A stretch of 20,839 bases of DNA from a virus, in IMG/VR virus record IMGVR_UViG_3300048593_000688, positions 1-20,839 of that record, one strand, 5' to 3'. The first letter of the stretch is position 1, and every line of letters starts with the position of its first letter. Shown one piece after another: positions 6,111 to 12,673 of this stretch. The notes under the pieces are model-generated. The model was not told the origin of the DNA, did not search any database, and worked only from the letters and a program-made list of their open reading frames with translations. Made by a program: the position numbers and the translations under genes.

Positions 6111-6356
6111 TTTTGTATAAAAGGTTGCACGGCGCATACCATGCTGGTTTAAGCGACCTTGTTGTTTGAGCTTCTGTAACAGTTTAGAGGCTTGATCTTT
6201 GGTTAGACGACAGAGATACATCACATCCGATCGCTTGATTTGCCCATGTTGAGCGGCGTAGTTAAGGACGAACTGCTCATTTTGGAGATTTGAAAAGCCT
6301 ATTTGTCGAGCGTACTCAGTTTTTTGTCCTGCGGATTGATAGACGATTGAGAGCAA
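6102..6356 (-). CDS. Winged-helix DNA-binding protein
   Basis: An 84-residue protein whose second half reads as a winged helix: EQFVLNYAAQHGQIKRSDVM, then LTKDQASKLLQKLKQQGRLN as the recognition helix, and a wing ending MRRATFYTKG. The start is uncertain: the frame begins at a TTG (6354-6356) with no convincing ribosome-binding site, so the true start may be further downstream or the protein N-terminally truncated. The stop codon overlaps the inverted GGCTCATAA copy. It is the nearest gene to the repeat-rich non-coding region to its right, so it may bind there or at the GGCTCATAA sites. A small plasmid-type replication regulator is possible, but only by position. Confidence 0.6.
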   Translation of the reverse strand: MLSIVYQSAGQKTEYARQIGFSNLQNEQFVLNYAAQHGQIKRSDVMYLCRLTKDQASKLLQKLKQQGRLNQHGMRRATFYTKGS

Positions 6357-6408
6357 AAACTCTACTCTAGAGGAACAAATCGAGTTAATGGGGGGATATT
6401 AAGTAAAA

Positions 6409-6434
6409 AGCAGTAAACAACCTTGTTTACTGCT
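6409..6434 (-). terminator. 26-bp palindrome, possible leftward terminator
   Basis: AGCAGTAAACAA (6409-6420) and TTGTTTACTGCT (6423-6434) are perfect inverted repeats with only CC between. On the minus strand TTTTA follows, so it may stop leftward transcription leaving the repeat region. Its near-perfect symmetry would also suit a protein-binding site. Confidence 0.5.
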
Positions 6435-6490
6435 AAAATAAAAAACAATTGAAATTGACACCATAAATGGTACATAACTGATAAAGCTAA

Positions 6491-6517
6491 CCCCTGTAGT
6501 CTCTACAGGGGTTTTTT
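6491..6517 (+). terminator. Intrinsic terminator, rightward
   Basis: CCCCTGTAG (6491-6499) and CTACAGGGG (6503-6511) form a 9-bp stem with a three-base loop, followed by six T residues. This is a textbook rho-independent terminator. Only a weak promoter-like pair (TTGACA 6455-6460, 18 bp, TGATAA 6479-6484) lies upstream on the same strand, so it either ends a very short RNA or shields the iterons from read-through. Confidence 0.85.
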
Positions 6518-6601
6518 GTTGTCTAATGTTCGGAGCTTGTTGTCTAATGTTCGGAGCTTGGTGGGTAATGTTCGGAGCTTGTTGTCTAATGTTCGGAGCT
6601 T
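6518..6601 (+). repeat. Four 21-bp tandem iterons
   Basis: Units start at 6518, 6539, 6560 and 6581. All share the 15-base core TAATGTTCGGAGCTT; units 1, 2 and 4 are identical and unit 3 differs in its first bases (GGTGGG instead of GTTGTC). A period of two helical turns puts each copy on the same face of the DNA. Confidence 0.95.
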
Positions 6602-6626
6602 GGCTGATTGTTAGATTGTTAATAGA

Positions 6627-6648
6627 TTGTAGATAAGGATATCTACAA
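6627..6648. repeat. Interrupted palindrome 1 (TTGTAGATA / TATCTACAA)
   Basis: Two perfectly inverted 9-bp half-sites separated by AGGA; symmetry extends one more base on each side. First of four 22-bp sites in this region with the same plan. Confidence 0.9.
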
Positions 6649-6769
6649 TGGAAGTCTTGATATATATAGGGTTCAGACTTTGTTGATGTTGTTAACGCTA
6701 TCCCCCAATATTATTTTTTGTGTTCTTATTGCTGACCTCGATTAATTAGATTGTTAGTTTGTAAATAGG

Positions 6770-6791
6770 TTGTAAATACCCTTATTAACAA
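6770..6791. repeat. Interrupted palindrome 2 (TTGTAAATA / TATTAACAA)
   Basis: Half-sites separated by CCCT, inverted except for one position. Same 9-4-9 plan as its neighbours. Confidence 0.85.
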
Positions 6792-6952
6792 AGATAAAAA
6801 GGATAAAAGTATTGATATATATAGCTTTCATTATTTCTTTACCTCTTTGTTGATATTGTTGATGATTACCCCGTGTGTATTTTTTGCCTTATTGTTGAGC
6901 CTGTTTCTTTTTATTGTTGACCTTGTTTGTTTTCTTTATCTTTTTCTCCTCC

Positions 6953-6982
6953 TATAAGGCATCGACAATATCTACAAAGTCT
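6953..6982 (+). repeat. 30-bp module, copy 1
   Basis: Identical to 7189-7218. It begins TATAAGGCATCGACA and includes TATCTACAA, the right half-site of palindrome 1. Each copy is followed after about 25 bp by an interrupted palindrome. Confidence 0.95.
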
Positions 6983-7004
6983 CAAACCTAGTCAAGGTAA
7001 AGGT

Positions 7005-7036
7005 TTCGATTGTTAATAACCTTATTAACAATCGAA
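7005..7036. repeat. Interrupted palindrome 3, extended 15-bp arms
   Basis: TTCGATTGTTAATAA and TTATTAACAATCGAA are perfect inverted repeats with only CC between. The inner 22 bp (7010-7031) match the TTGTnnATA, four bases, TATnnACAA plan. Confidence 0.95.
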
Positions 7037-7188
7037 TTACAAAAGAACAAATTAGCGATAAAACACTTCTCGACACTAAAATTCTCTGATTAGCCAAAAA
7101 TACGGCATTTTGTCAATAGAGTCGGTTTTGCATTTAATGACTTTTTATTGCTGACTTTGCTGTATATCTTCTTTTCTCTCTTTTCCTC

Positions 7189-7218
7189 TATAAGGCATCG
7201 ACAATATCTACAAAGTCT
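7189..7218 (+). repeat. 30-bp module, copy 2
   Basis: Exact copy of 6953-6982, 236 bp further on, also preceded by a pyrimidine-rich tract and followed by an interrupted palindrome. Confidence 0.95.
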
Positions 7219-7245
7219 AAAGCCTATACTCAGCAAGGGTTTCGA

Positions 7246-7267
7246 TTGTCGATAACCTTATTAACAA
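7246..7267. repeat. Interrupted palindrome 4 (TTGTCGATA / TATTAACAA)
   Basis: Half-sites separated by ACCT and inverted except for the two central variable bases (CG against TA); GA and TC extend the match outward to 7244-7269. Confidence 0.85.
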
Positions 7268-7326
7268 TCTATCTACAACCTAACAACCGCTCTGTAGTAT
7301 TTGTAGTATATGTAATACGGATAGAT

Positions 7327-7357
7327 AAAAAAAATACCGCTCCCTCGTAGGGCGGTA
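7327..7357 (-). terminator. Intrinsic terminator, leftward
   Basis: On the minus strand TACCGC (7352-7357) pairs with GCGGTA (7335-7340), with two further C-G pairs past a bulge, followed by eight T residues (7327-7334). It would stop leftward transcription entering the repeat region. A TTGACA on the same strand (7403-7408) lies just upstream and might drive a very short RNA. Confidence 0.75.
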
Positions 7358-7408
7358 ATCCAAGTCAATCTTTAAAAAAATTCTCTCATAGTCTTAATAG
7401 AATTGTCA

Positions 7409-7539
7409 AGACAAAAAAATAAACGCGCTCCCGGGTGCGGTATAAAAGAGCGCGGCGGTATAAATTATGTTTTCCTTTTAAGTATATCTCAAAAAAGAAA
7501 ATTTAATATATAATACAATAAACAGTACAGAACTTATTG
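7409..7539 (+). promoter_or_regulatory. Leader of the tail-gene block
   Basis: Contains an inverted repeat CGCGCTC (7424-7430) / GAGCGCG (7448-7454) and two copies of GCGGTATAAA (7437 and 7455, 18 bp apart), unusually GC-rich for this region. A good -10 box TATAAT lies at 7509-7514, with no clear -35, as expected if a phage-encoded or modified factor drives late genes. No ribosome-binding site is visible before the ATG at 7540. Confidence 0.45.
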
Positions 7540-7998
7540 ATGCCCCAAAAAGTCCTCACAGGCAATCTCTATTTAATAGGGCAGTCGTATCCTACGATTG
7601 CCAGTGAAACTGTTATTGAGATTAAGCAGGGAACGACTTGGGATGAGGAGTTTTATGTTCAAGGAGATATTACGGCATGGAACATTAACTTCTATATTGC
7701 CAAACAATCAGGCGAGACTAGAATAGCTACTGGTCGGATCGAGGGGTTGCAATTTGGAGATTTTACGGTAGAGGGAACTGAATATGAAAATTACACTTAT
7801 TTTAAGTTGATTGTCGATAGTAATATTACGGCTGAAATGGATATTACTCCAATTGCAATCAAAGAAATACTCCAACCGAAAGCAGGAAGAGACTACTGGC
7901 AAGCTGACTTAGAGGCTTCTAGAACAATTGCTAGTAAATTGATAGTCCAACCTTTAGCTTTTGATTTAACTCCTGTAGTGGTGAGGGGGCAAGTCTGA
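7540..7998 (+). CDS. Phage baseplate or tail-associated protein
   Basis: A 152-residue protein. The N-terminal region (ETVIEIKQGTTWDEEFYVQG, then WNINFYIAKQSGETRIATG) resembles the beta-sandwich start of baseplate upper proteins (BppU type), which open with a similar ligand-type statement on range or unit of input. It is acidic and beta-rich, without signal peptide or membrane segment. I start at the ATG 7540 rather than the preceding TTG. It is the first of five tightly packed tail genes and overlaps the next by one base (TGATG). Role in attaching fibres to the baseplate is inferred from position and weak similarity. Confidence 0.6.
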   Translation: MPQKVLTGNLYLIGQSYPTIASETVIEIKQGTTWDEEFYVQGDITAWNINFYIAKQSGETRIATGRIEGLQFGDFTVEGTEYENYTYFKLIVDSNITAEMDITPIAIKEILQPKAGRDYWQADLEASRTIASKLIVQPLAFDLTPVVVRGQV

Positions 7999-8468
7999 TG
8001 GCGGTAATTATTCAGTCCTCTGGTGCGATAGCGGAAATAACAGGCATCTCTCAAAAGGTAATTCTTTCAGCTACTTTAGGGAATGCCGGCTGGTCTCCTA
8101 TTCTTTCTTTAATTTCTGACGGCAATCGTCGGGTACTGCAAGTATCTGATTGGGTAGGCGGTTCTGGTTCGCCACCGGCTATTGGTGGGTATATTGGGAA
8201 TAATGGCATAGTTCTATCGATTACCGATGCGATTAATATTCGTGGCGAAAAAGGTGAGCAGGGAGAGCCAAGTCCTTCCTATCTACACACTCAATCCACT
8301 AATTCAGATAGTTGGCTAATTAACCATAATTTAAATGCCTATCCTCAAATTCAATTATTTAGTTTAGGTTGGGTTAAAATTTATGCCGATGAACAGCATT
8401 TATCTTTGAATACTACCCAAGTTTCTTTTTCGTATCCTGCTGTAGGATACGCGATTCTTTCTTTATAG
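7998..8468 (+). CDS. Phage tail fibre-like protein with collagen-type motif
   Basis: A 156-residue protein. A short Gly-X-Y segment (RGEKGEQGEPSPS, about 91-103) precedes a C-terminal domain with SWLINHNLNAYPQIQLFSLG and ending VSFSYPAVGYAILSL. That order is typical of phage tail-fibre or tip proteins, where the collagen-like piece trimerises the beta-rich end domain. The N-terminal 85 residues are beta-rich (WSPILSLISDGNRRVLQVSD). Its ATG overlaps the stop of the preceding gene, indicating coupled translation. Host contact is the likely role. Confidence 0.75.
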   Translation: MAVIIQSSGAIAEITGISQKVILSATLGNAGWSPILSLISDGNRRVLQVSDWVGGSGSPPAIGGYIGNNGIVLSITDAINIRGEKGEQGEPSPSYLHTQSTNSDSWLINHNLNAYPQIQLFSLGWVKIYADEQHLSLNTTQVSFSYPAVGYAILSL

Positions 8469-8477
8469 AGGTAAATT

Positions 8478-9272
8478 ATGCCCCGATTTGATAACAACCT
8501 TACGTTTGCTCCTAATTCGACGGCAAAAGTCCCTAATCCACAGAGTGCAAACGACGCTGTAAATCTTGGATTTATAGAAGATTATTTTACTGGATTAAAT
8601 GAGAAGGCGGCGGTTTTAGCTTCATCCTCTGGTAATATCAATTTAGATGCTCCAGGATCGACTATTGGGGGAGTAACGATGTCCCTTAATGGCCGTTTTT
8701 TAGCACTTAGTCAAACAAATAACACTCAAAACGGGATTTATATTTGGAACGGGGCTTCTGTACCAGCAACGCGAAGTTCTGATGCAAATACTTCTACTGA
8801 GTTAAATAATGCCACTGTTTATGTTCCCGATTCTACGGGGACAACTATCGGTGCGACTTATCGACAAATTACCCGAAATCCAATAATAGGAACCGATCCG
8901 ATTATCTGGACTATTTACGGAAATTCTGTCCCTGATGCAACGACAACTACTCCGGGAAGAGTAACTTTAGCAGCCTCGACAAATATTAATAACAATACCG
9001 ATGTAGGTAAAGTTGTTACTGTGGAAGCTTTGCTAGGTTCAAATGTAATTAAACGACAAGCTAAAGCCACAATTGGCAATGGCACGGACAGCACTTTTCC
9101 TGTTAGCCATACTTTTAATACTTTCGATGTTGATGTAAAAGTCCGCAGAACTGCTGGCGATCGAGCCGATGTGTATCCAGATATTACAAGGACAACTACC
9201 GGATCAATTACGGTTACTTTTAGCTATGTTCCGACTGCTGGAGAGTTTACTGTATTGCTAGAGGCTTATTGA
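8478..9272 (+). CDS. Phage tail fibre protein
   Basis: A 264-residue protein with the common fibre N-terminal motif NPQSANDAVNLGFIEDYF (about 20-37), close to the SANDAANKGYVD signature of phage tail fibres. The middle is Ser/Thr/Asn-rich beta structure (NGIYIWNGASVPATRSSDAN), and the C-terminal 75 residues form another beta domain (FNTFDVDVKVRRTAGDRADV). GAGGT stands seven bases before the ATG. It probably builds the shaft of the fibre, with the following genes supplying tip or chaperone functions. No catalytic motif is visible. Confidence 0.75.
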   Translation: MPRFDNNLTFAPNSTAKVPNPQSANDAVNLGFIEDYFTGLNEKAAVLASSSGNINLDAPGSTIGGVTMSLNGRFLALSQTNNTQNGIYIWNGASVPATRSSDANTSTELNNATVYVPDSTGTTIGATYRQITRNPIIGTDPIIWTIYGNSVPDATTTTPGRVTLAASTNINNNTDVGKVVTVEALLGSNVIKRQAKATIGNGTDSTFPVSHTFNTFDVDVKVRRTAGDRADVYPDITRTTTGSITVTFSYVPTAGEFTVLLEAY

Positions 9273-9273
9273 T

Positions 9274-9684
9274 GTGGCAGAAAACGCAGGGATAATTACT
9301 AAACTCCAGGATTTTGTTGACGTTAATTGGGTTGCTAGTCGGTTGCAAAGCGAGATAGTAACTATTACGAACATTTCTGCTGCACAGCAAATTCCTGTTG
9401 CTTCTTTTCTAAGAGAAATTACTCTTTTAGAAGTGCGAAATTTGCGTACAACCGTGGGAAGTGCTACAATGACTTTTAGCTTTGGTAGTGGTGCTTCTTT
9501 TGGGGCAATACCAGGACTATCTAACCTATCTCTTACTACTGCCCGGGCTAATTTTACAGTATCTGGACAAGGACAAATTATTACTACTGCTCAAGAAATT
9601 CGATTCGATATTACCAGTGTCACTGGCGGACCATTGAGTATTCCTTTTTTGTTGATTTTTCGCGAAACACCGTCGCTAACTTAA
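9274..9684 (+). CDS. Phage structural protein, tail region, unknown
   Basis: A 136-residue protein starting at GTG 9274, two bases past the preceding stop; an out-of-frame ATG overlaps that stop. It is rich in Ser, Thr and Ile, with alternating hydrophobic residues indicating a beta-sandwich (TVGSATMTFSFGSGASFG, then ARANFTVSGQGQIITT). I cannot name a family. Position between a fibre gene and the lectin-like gene makes a fibre-associated or head-decoration role most likely. Confidence 0.65.
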   Translation: MAENAGIITKLQDFVDVNWVASRLQSEIVTITNISAAQQIPVASFLREITLLEVRNLRTTVGSATMTFSFGSGASFGAIPGLSNLSLTTARANFTVSGQGQIITTAQEIRFDITSVTGGPLSIPFLLIFRETPSLT

Positions 9685-10113
9685 ATGCCTAATAGTTTAA
9701 CTGCCCAAAGTTTATTCCTAAATAGTCCCGAATATATTGAAAGATACCAAATTGCATTAACAAATGTTTCTGGGTCTTTTAATGAAATGTCAACTGATCC
9801 AGGTTTTTTCGGTAATCAAATCAAGCCTAATTTAATCGATGATGAATCTGTCCGATTTTATGTTTACAAAAGGATTTTATCAGAAATGATCGTTTTTAAT
9901 CCTTATGTTAAATTAAATGTGGCTAAATTGGGAATGACGGCAGCAGTCTTTGGAGAAACTCCAAGACTTGTGATTTCTATTAATAATGATAAATTAAATC
10001 CGATTTCTGAATCGGATATTTTGCAAGCAGTAATAGAACAATTCAACGACGAGAATCTGTTAGCTCAATTGCTAAATCAAAATATTCTCAAAGTGTCTGC
10101 GGTTTTTAATTAA
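9685..10113 (+). CDS. Hypothetical protein in tail block
   Basis: A 142-residue protein of mixed helix and strand that I do not recognise. It begins directly after the previous stop codon and overlaps the next start by one base (TAATG), so it is part of one polycistronic message. It contains no membrane segment or evident enzyme motif. The segment ESVRFYVYKRILSEMIVFNP looks helical, and the C-terminus SDILQAVIEQFNDENLLAQL is a clear amphipathic helix. In this position it could be a fibre chaperone or connector, but I have no direct sign of it. Confidence 0.6.
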   Translation: MPNSLTAQSLFLNSPEYIERYQIALTNVSGSFNEMSTDPGFFGNQIKPNLIDDESVRFYVYKRILSEMIVFNPYVKLNVAKLGMTAAVFGETPRLVISINNDKLNPISESDILQAVIEQFNDENLLAQLLNQNILKVSAVFN

Positions 10114-10844
10114 TGCTAATAATTGACGCTAGTCCCCCATTGTGGACACCCGCAAATCTACCTGGGCTTTCGGTGTGGTTTGATGCAGCGGACCTGGCCA
10201 CCATCACGGCGAGCAGTGGCGGCGGTGTGACCGAGTGGCGCGACAAAAGCGGGTTTCAACGTAATGTGTCCGTGCCATCCGTGTCCAATAGCCCGACCCT
10301 GCGACAGAATGTCCAAAACGGCTTGCCGGCCATCGACTGGGGGGCAGCGATAAATAACAGAGGGCTGCGCAACCTCGCGGTTTCCAACTTCAATCCGATG
10401 CGTTACCTGATCGTCGCCCATTACGAAGGGCCGAACCCGTTCAGTGATTATGTTGGTTTGGTTGCACACAACTTTAGCCTGAACCCCGATATTATTATCG
10501 CGTATAGCAGCAGCACTCTTTGGAACGCTGGCTCATTTTTTCATAACGGGGCCACCTCGGCGACCCAAACGGCTTTGCCGACAATCAGCCAGCCTTTCGT
10601 CGCAGCGTCGAACTTTACGCAGAGCGCCAACAGAACCAGTCTCTTTATCGGCCATGATCGGTTTGTGGCAACTACGCGCGGCTGGCGCGGCAAGATTTTC
10701 GAGGTCGTGGGGATAAACTTCGTCTGGTCGTTGGCGGAGCGCCAACGAGCGGAGGGCTACGCATCATGGAAATGGGGTCTAACCGCTAACCTGCCCGCCA
10801 CGCACCCGTTCAAAAACCGTCCGCCTCTTGTGTCTGATATTTAA
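10113..10844 (+). CDS. Lectin-like (LamG/concanavalin-type) tail tip protein, GC-rich
   Basis: A 243-residue protein opening with LPGLSVWFDAADLATIT and WRDKSGFQRN, the usual start of phage concanavalin-like tip domains. It ends AERQRAEGYASWKWGLTANL then PATHPFKNRPP, the common C-terminal motif of such fibre tips. It probably binds host surface glycans and sets host range. From about 10140 to 10830 the DNA is far more GC-rich than anything around it (roughly 55-60% by eye), with GGC and GCC codons frequent, while the first codons match the AT-rich neighbours. That suggests recent transfer of this domain from a high-GC source, fused to the native start. The previous gene overlaps its ATG by one base. 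Confidence 0.85.
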   Translation: MLIIDASPPLWTPANLPGLSVWFDAADLATITASSGGGVTEWRDKSGFQRNVSVPSVSNSPTLRQNVQNGLPAIDWGAAINNRGLRNLAVSNFNPMRYLIVAHYEGPNPFSDYVGLVAHNFSLNPDIIIAYSSSTLWNAGSFFHNGATSATQTALPTISQPFVAASNFTQSANRTSLFIGHDRFVATTRGWRGKIFEVVGINFVWSLAERQRAEGYASWKWGLTANLPATHPFKNRPPLVSDI

Positions 10845-10881
10845 GGTAAAATAAAATCAGAAAATATTTGGAGAATTTAAA

Positions 10882-11052
10882 TTGAATTACAGAAAATATT
10901 TAGCTGAAATTAGTATTCCACCAGCAGAATTGATCACATGGCAAGATAAGAGTGGCAATAATAACCACCTTTTACCACAACCGAAAAAAAGGTGGCATCA
11001 ACGGCTTTCCGTCTTATCGAGCGATGCCGTTAAATATCATCCCATCCCGTTA
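10882..11052 (+). pseudogene. Remnant of an older lectin-like tip gene, frameshifted
   Basis: From TTG 10882 (GGAG eight bases upstream) the frame reads SIPPAELITWQDKSGNNNHL, matching the start of a concanavalin-type tip domain. After an A7 run (10984-10990) the continuation typical of the family appears in the +1 frame, as GGINGFPSYRAMPLNI and stop at 11051-11053. Without the shift the frame goes on as RWHQRLSVLS and stops at 11065-11067. One extra A would explain it. Only about 55 codons remain, so it is a fragment, running into the 3' end of the convergent nrdB gene. It probably represents the tip displaced by the GC-rich version upstream. A sequencing error in the A-run would not restore a full gene. 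Confidence 0.65.
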
Positions 11053-12091
11053 AGCCAGAAGACATGACATAACTGGTAACAGTAGCTTCAAAAAAGTTCG
11101 ACTTAGTGTGACCTTCTCCTTGAGTATCAGAGAATTTCTCTAAATGGGAATAGGGAGATTTTTTGTATTTATCTTCAGTAAAAATTGGATTTAAACCAAT
11201 AGCTTTTAGTCGAATATTGGCAAGGTATTTGGTATATTGATCAGTGCTATCTTCTGTAATTCCTAATATTTGATTGCCGACAATATGATTAGTCCATTTG
11301 ATTTCCTGCTCAACTGCACAATAAAATAAATTTTCTATTTCTTGTTTGCTATAAGAGAAAACATTCATCGCTTCAACAATTAACTTTTGATATAATCGGA
11401 CGTGGCTTAATTCGTCTCGATTAATCATCCTAAAAATATCGGCAGAACCAGGCATTAATTGTCGAGAAGCAAGATTGTAAAAGAATACAAATCCATTATA
11501 AAAATACAAACTTTCTAGCAGATAATCAGCGAGAAGGGCGATAAAATAGCTTTCAGTAGTTTGTTTATTGATATATTGCTGATAAAGATTAGCAATAAAT
11601 TCACAGCGATCCTTAAGAACTTTATCGGTGCGCCATAAATCATAAATTTCAGCCCTTTTGTTTGAGGGAATAATAGTCTCAATCAAGTATTGATAACTTT
11701 GATTGTGCATAGCCTCTTGAGAGATTTGTTCTGCCATACAAAGGCTAATCTCTGGGGCTGTGACACAAGATTTTAAGTGAGGAATGTTACAGGTTTGTAC
11801 AGAATCAAGAAAAGTTAGATAAGACAAAATACCATCATAGGCACGTCTTTCGTCAAGGGTTAAATTATTATAATCAGTTATATCTTGAGTAATATCTATT
11901 TTTTGCGGGATCCAAAAATTTTCACGCATCTGTTGATACAAACTTACAGCCCAAGTATAGCGGACATCATTTAATTGCATCAAGTTGGTGGTGTTACCAA
12001 ACCAGATAGATCGAGTTTCAGTCGCATCATCTCCTGATGGATTGAAGATCGGGGAAATGGGCATTTTATTGCTAAGATTTGCTGATGTCAT
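11030..12091 (-). CDS. nrdB: Class I ribonucleotide reductase, small subunit
   Basis: A 353-residue radical-generating subunit that works with NrdA to reduce ribonucleotides to deoxyribonucleotides. All six metal ligands are present: D96 (FLDSVQT), E126 and H129 (EAMHNQSY), E193 (LLESLYF), E227 and H230 (RDELSH). Y133 stands seven residues after E126, as for the tyrosyl radical of class Ia, so a di-iron/tyrosyl cofactor is expected. The C-terminal tail ends GLTGWDDI, presumably the piece that binds the large subunit. It is the last gene of the long leftward series and is separated from nrdA by three small genes. The 3' end abuts the tail-gene remnant. Confidence 0.95.
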   Translation of the reverse strand: MTSANLSNKMPISPIFNPSGDDATETRSIWFGNTTNLMQLNDVRYTWAVSLYQQMRENFWIPQKIDITQDITDYNNLTLDERRAYDGILSYLTFLDSVQTCNIPHLKSCVTAPEISLCMAEQISQEAMHNQSYQYLIETIIPSNKRAEIYDLWRTDKVLKDRCEFIANLYQQYINKQTTESYFIALLADYLLESLYFYNGFVFFYNLASRQLMPGSADIFRMINRDELSHVRLYQKLIVEAMNVFSYSKQEIENLFYCAVEQEIKWTNHIVGNQILGITEDSTDQYTKYLANIRLKAIGLNPIFTEDKYKKSPYSHLEKFSDTQGEGHTKSNFFEATVTSYVMSSGLTGWDDI

Positions 12092-12108
12092 AGTTTTGAT
12101 TGAGTAAA

Positions 12109-12381
12109 TTATCTGAAGATTGATTTAAAAGCCTCTAGGTCAAAATGTATGTCGTATTTTTCCCAGTGAATATAGCTGCCGTCTTCTGGAATAGTAAATC
12201 TTGATTGGTCGGATATTTCAATTCTTTTTAGTGCTGACAGAGAACTAAACGGAATCCGAAATAAATTTAAATTGCAATCAAAAACGATTAAGCTATCTTT
12301 AAAAACAATAGCTGTACTAATCATCTTATTAGATGAACGCCATTTGTGAGCGATTATGATTCTTTTAATTATTGAAATCAT
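12109..12381 (-). CDS. DUF2442-like small protein
   Basis: A 90-residue protein resembling DUF2442. It has STAIVFKDSLIVFDCNLNLF, then IPFSSL, and finally FTIPEDGSYIHWEKYDIHFD, comparable to the family's IHWPxLDEDIS end. The function of DUF2442 is not established; members often sit beside HTH proteins or toxin-antitoxin genes. The first 18 residues are basic and hydrophobic and may be an extra or misassigned start; the second Met (20) is an alternative. The ATG overlaps the stop of the upstream gene (ATGA), so the two are translationally coupled. Its place between nrdA and nrdB may be chance. Confidence 0.55.
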   Translation of the reverse strand: MISIIKRIIIAHKWRSSNKMISTAIVFKDSLIVFDCNLNLFRIPFSSLSALKRIEISDQSRFTIPEDGSYIHWEKYDIHFDLEAFKSIFR

Positions 12382-12668
12382 GGTTTATCTGAAGGTTCCC
12401 AGTCTCTACATTGTACACAAGAAATAGAAGGATTTACACTACATTTCAAATTAAAATCTTTATGGGTTTCAGGATTATAATATTTACAAGAACTAATCCG
12501 ATTATATTCAGCTATTGAATAGCATTTAAATTGTTTAACTGTGTAGATTAAATTGGTCTTAAATCCAAAAAACACTCTACACAAGACAACAGCAAAAATT
12601 AAAGCAGTATAAAGTAAAAATATACTTAATACAATAGTTGCTAGAAAGTTAATAATTATTATTGCCAT
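12378..12668 (-). CDS. Membrane protein with Cys-rich DUF6464-like domain
   Basis: A 96-residue protein. Residues 1-35 form a transmembrane helix (IIIINFLATIVLSIFLLYTA and on). The C-terminal half has four cysteines in the order CKYYNPETH, LKCSVNPS, CVQCRDWE, close to the cyanobacterial DUF6464 pattern as I recall it, and may bind zinc. Topology would place the Cys domain on one side of the membrane. It overlaps the following gene by four bases. No function is known. The host-like family suggests capture from a cyanobacterial chromosome. Confidence 0.6.
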   Translation of the reverse strand: MAIIIINFLATIVLSIFLLYTALIFAVVLCRVFFGFKTNLIYTVKQFKCYSIAEYNRISSCKYYNPETHKDFNLKCSVNPSISCVQCRDWEPSDKP

Positions 12669-12673
12669 GATGA

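Larger units (their letters stand above)
6409..7357. other. Non-coding repeat region, candidate replication origin or maintenance locus
   Basis: About 950 bp without a credible gene. It is AT-rich and holds, in order, a 26-bp palindrome, a rightward terminator, four 21-bp tandem iterons, four interrupted palindromes sharing half-site TTGTnnATA, two copies of a 30-bp module, and a leftward terminator. Pyrimidine-rich tracts on the plus strand separate the modules. Iterons of 21 bp beside AT-rich DNA are typical of iteron-controlled origins. The protein that would bind them is not identifiable here. Alternatives are a centromere-like partition site or a regulatory array. The structure is seen; the function is inferred. 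Confidence 0.55.

Noticed and set aside
6518-6601. CRISPR array
   Set aside because: The 21-bp units are strictly tandem with no unique spacers, and no cas gene is present.
7708-7902. Minus-strand frame inside the first tail gene
   Set aside because: Antisense shadow without signals, inside a well-packed tail operon.
10158-10745. Two minus-strand frames opposite the GC-rich lectin gene
   Set aside because: High GC reduces stop codons, so long antisense frames are expected; the plus strand has the family motifs.
10965-10995. CCACCTTTT/AAAAGGTGG hairpin as terminator between tail genes and nrdB
   Set aside because: A 13-base loop and no T-run on either strand after the stem; it overlaps the pseudogene A-run.
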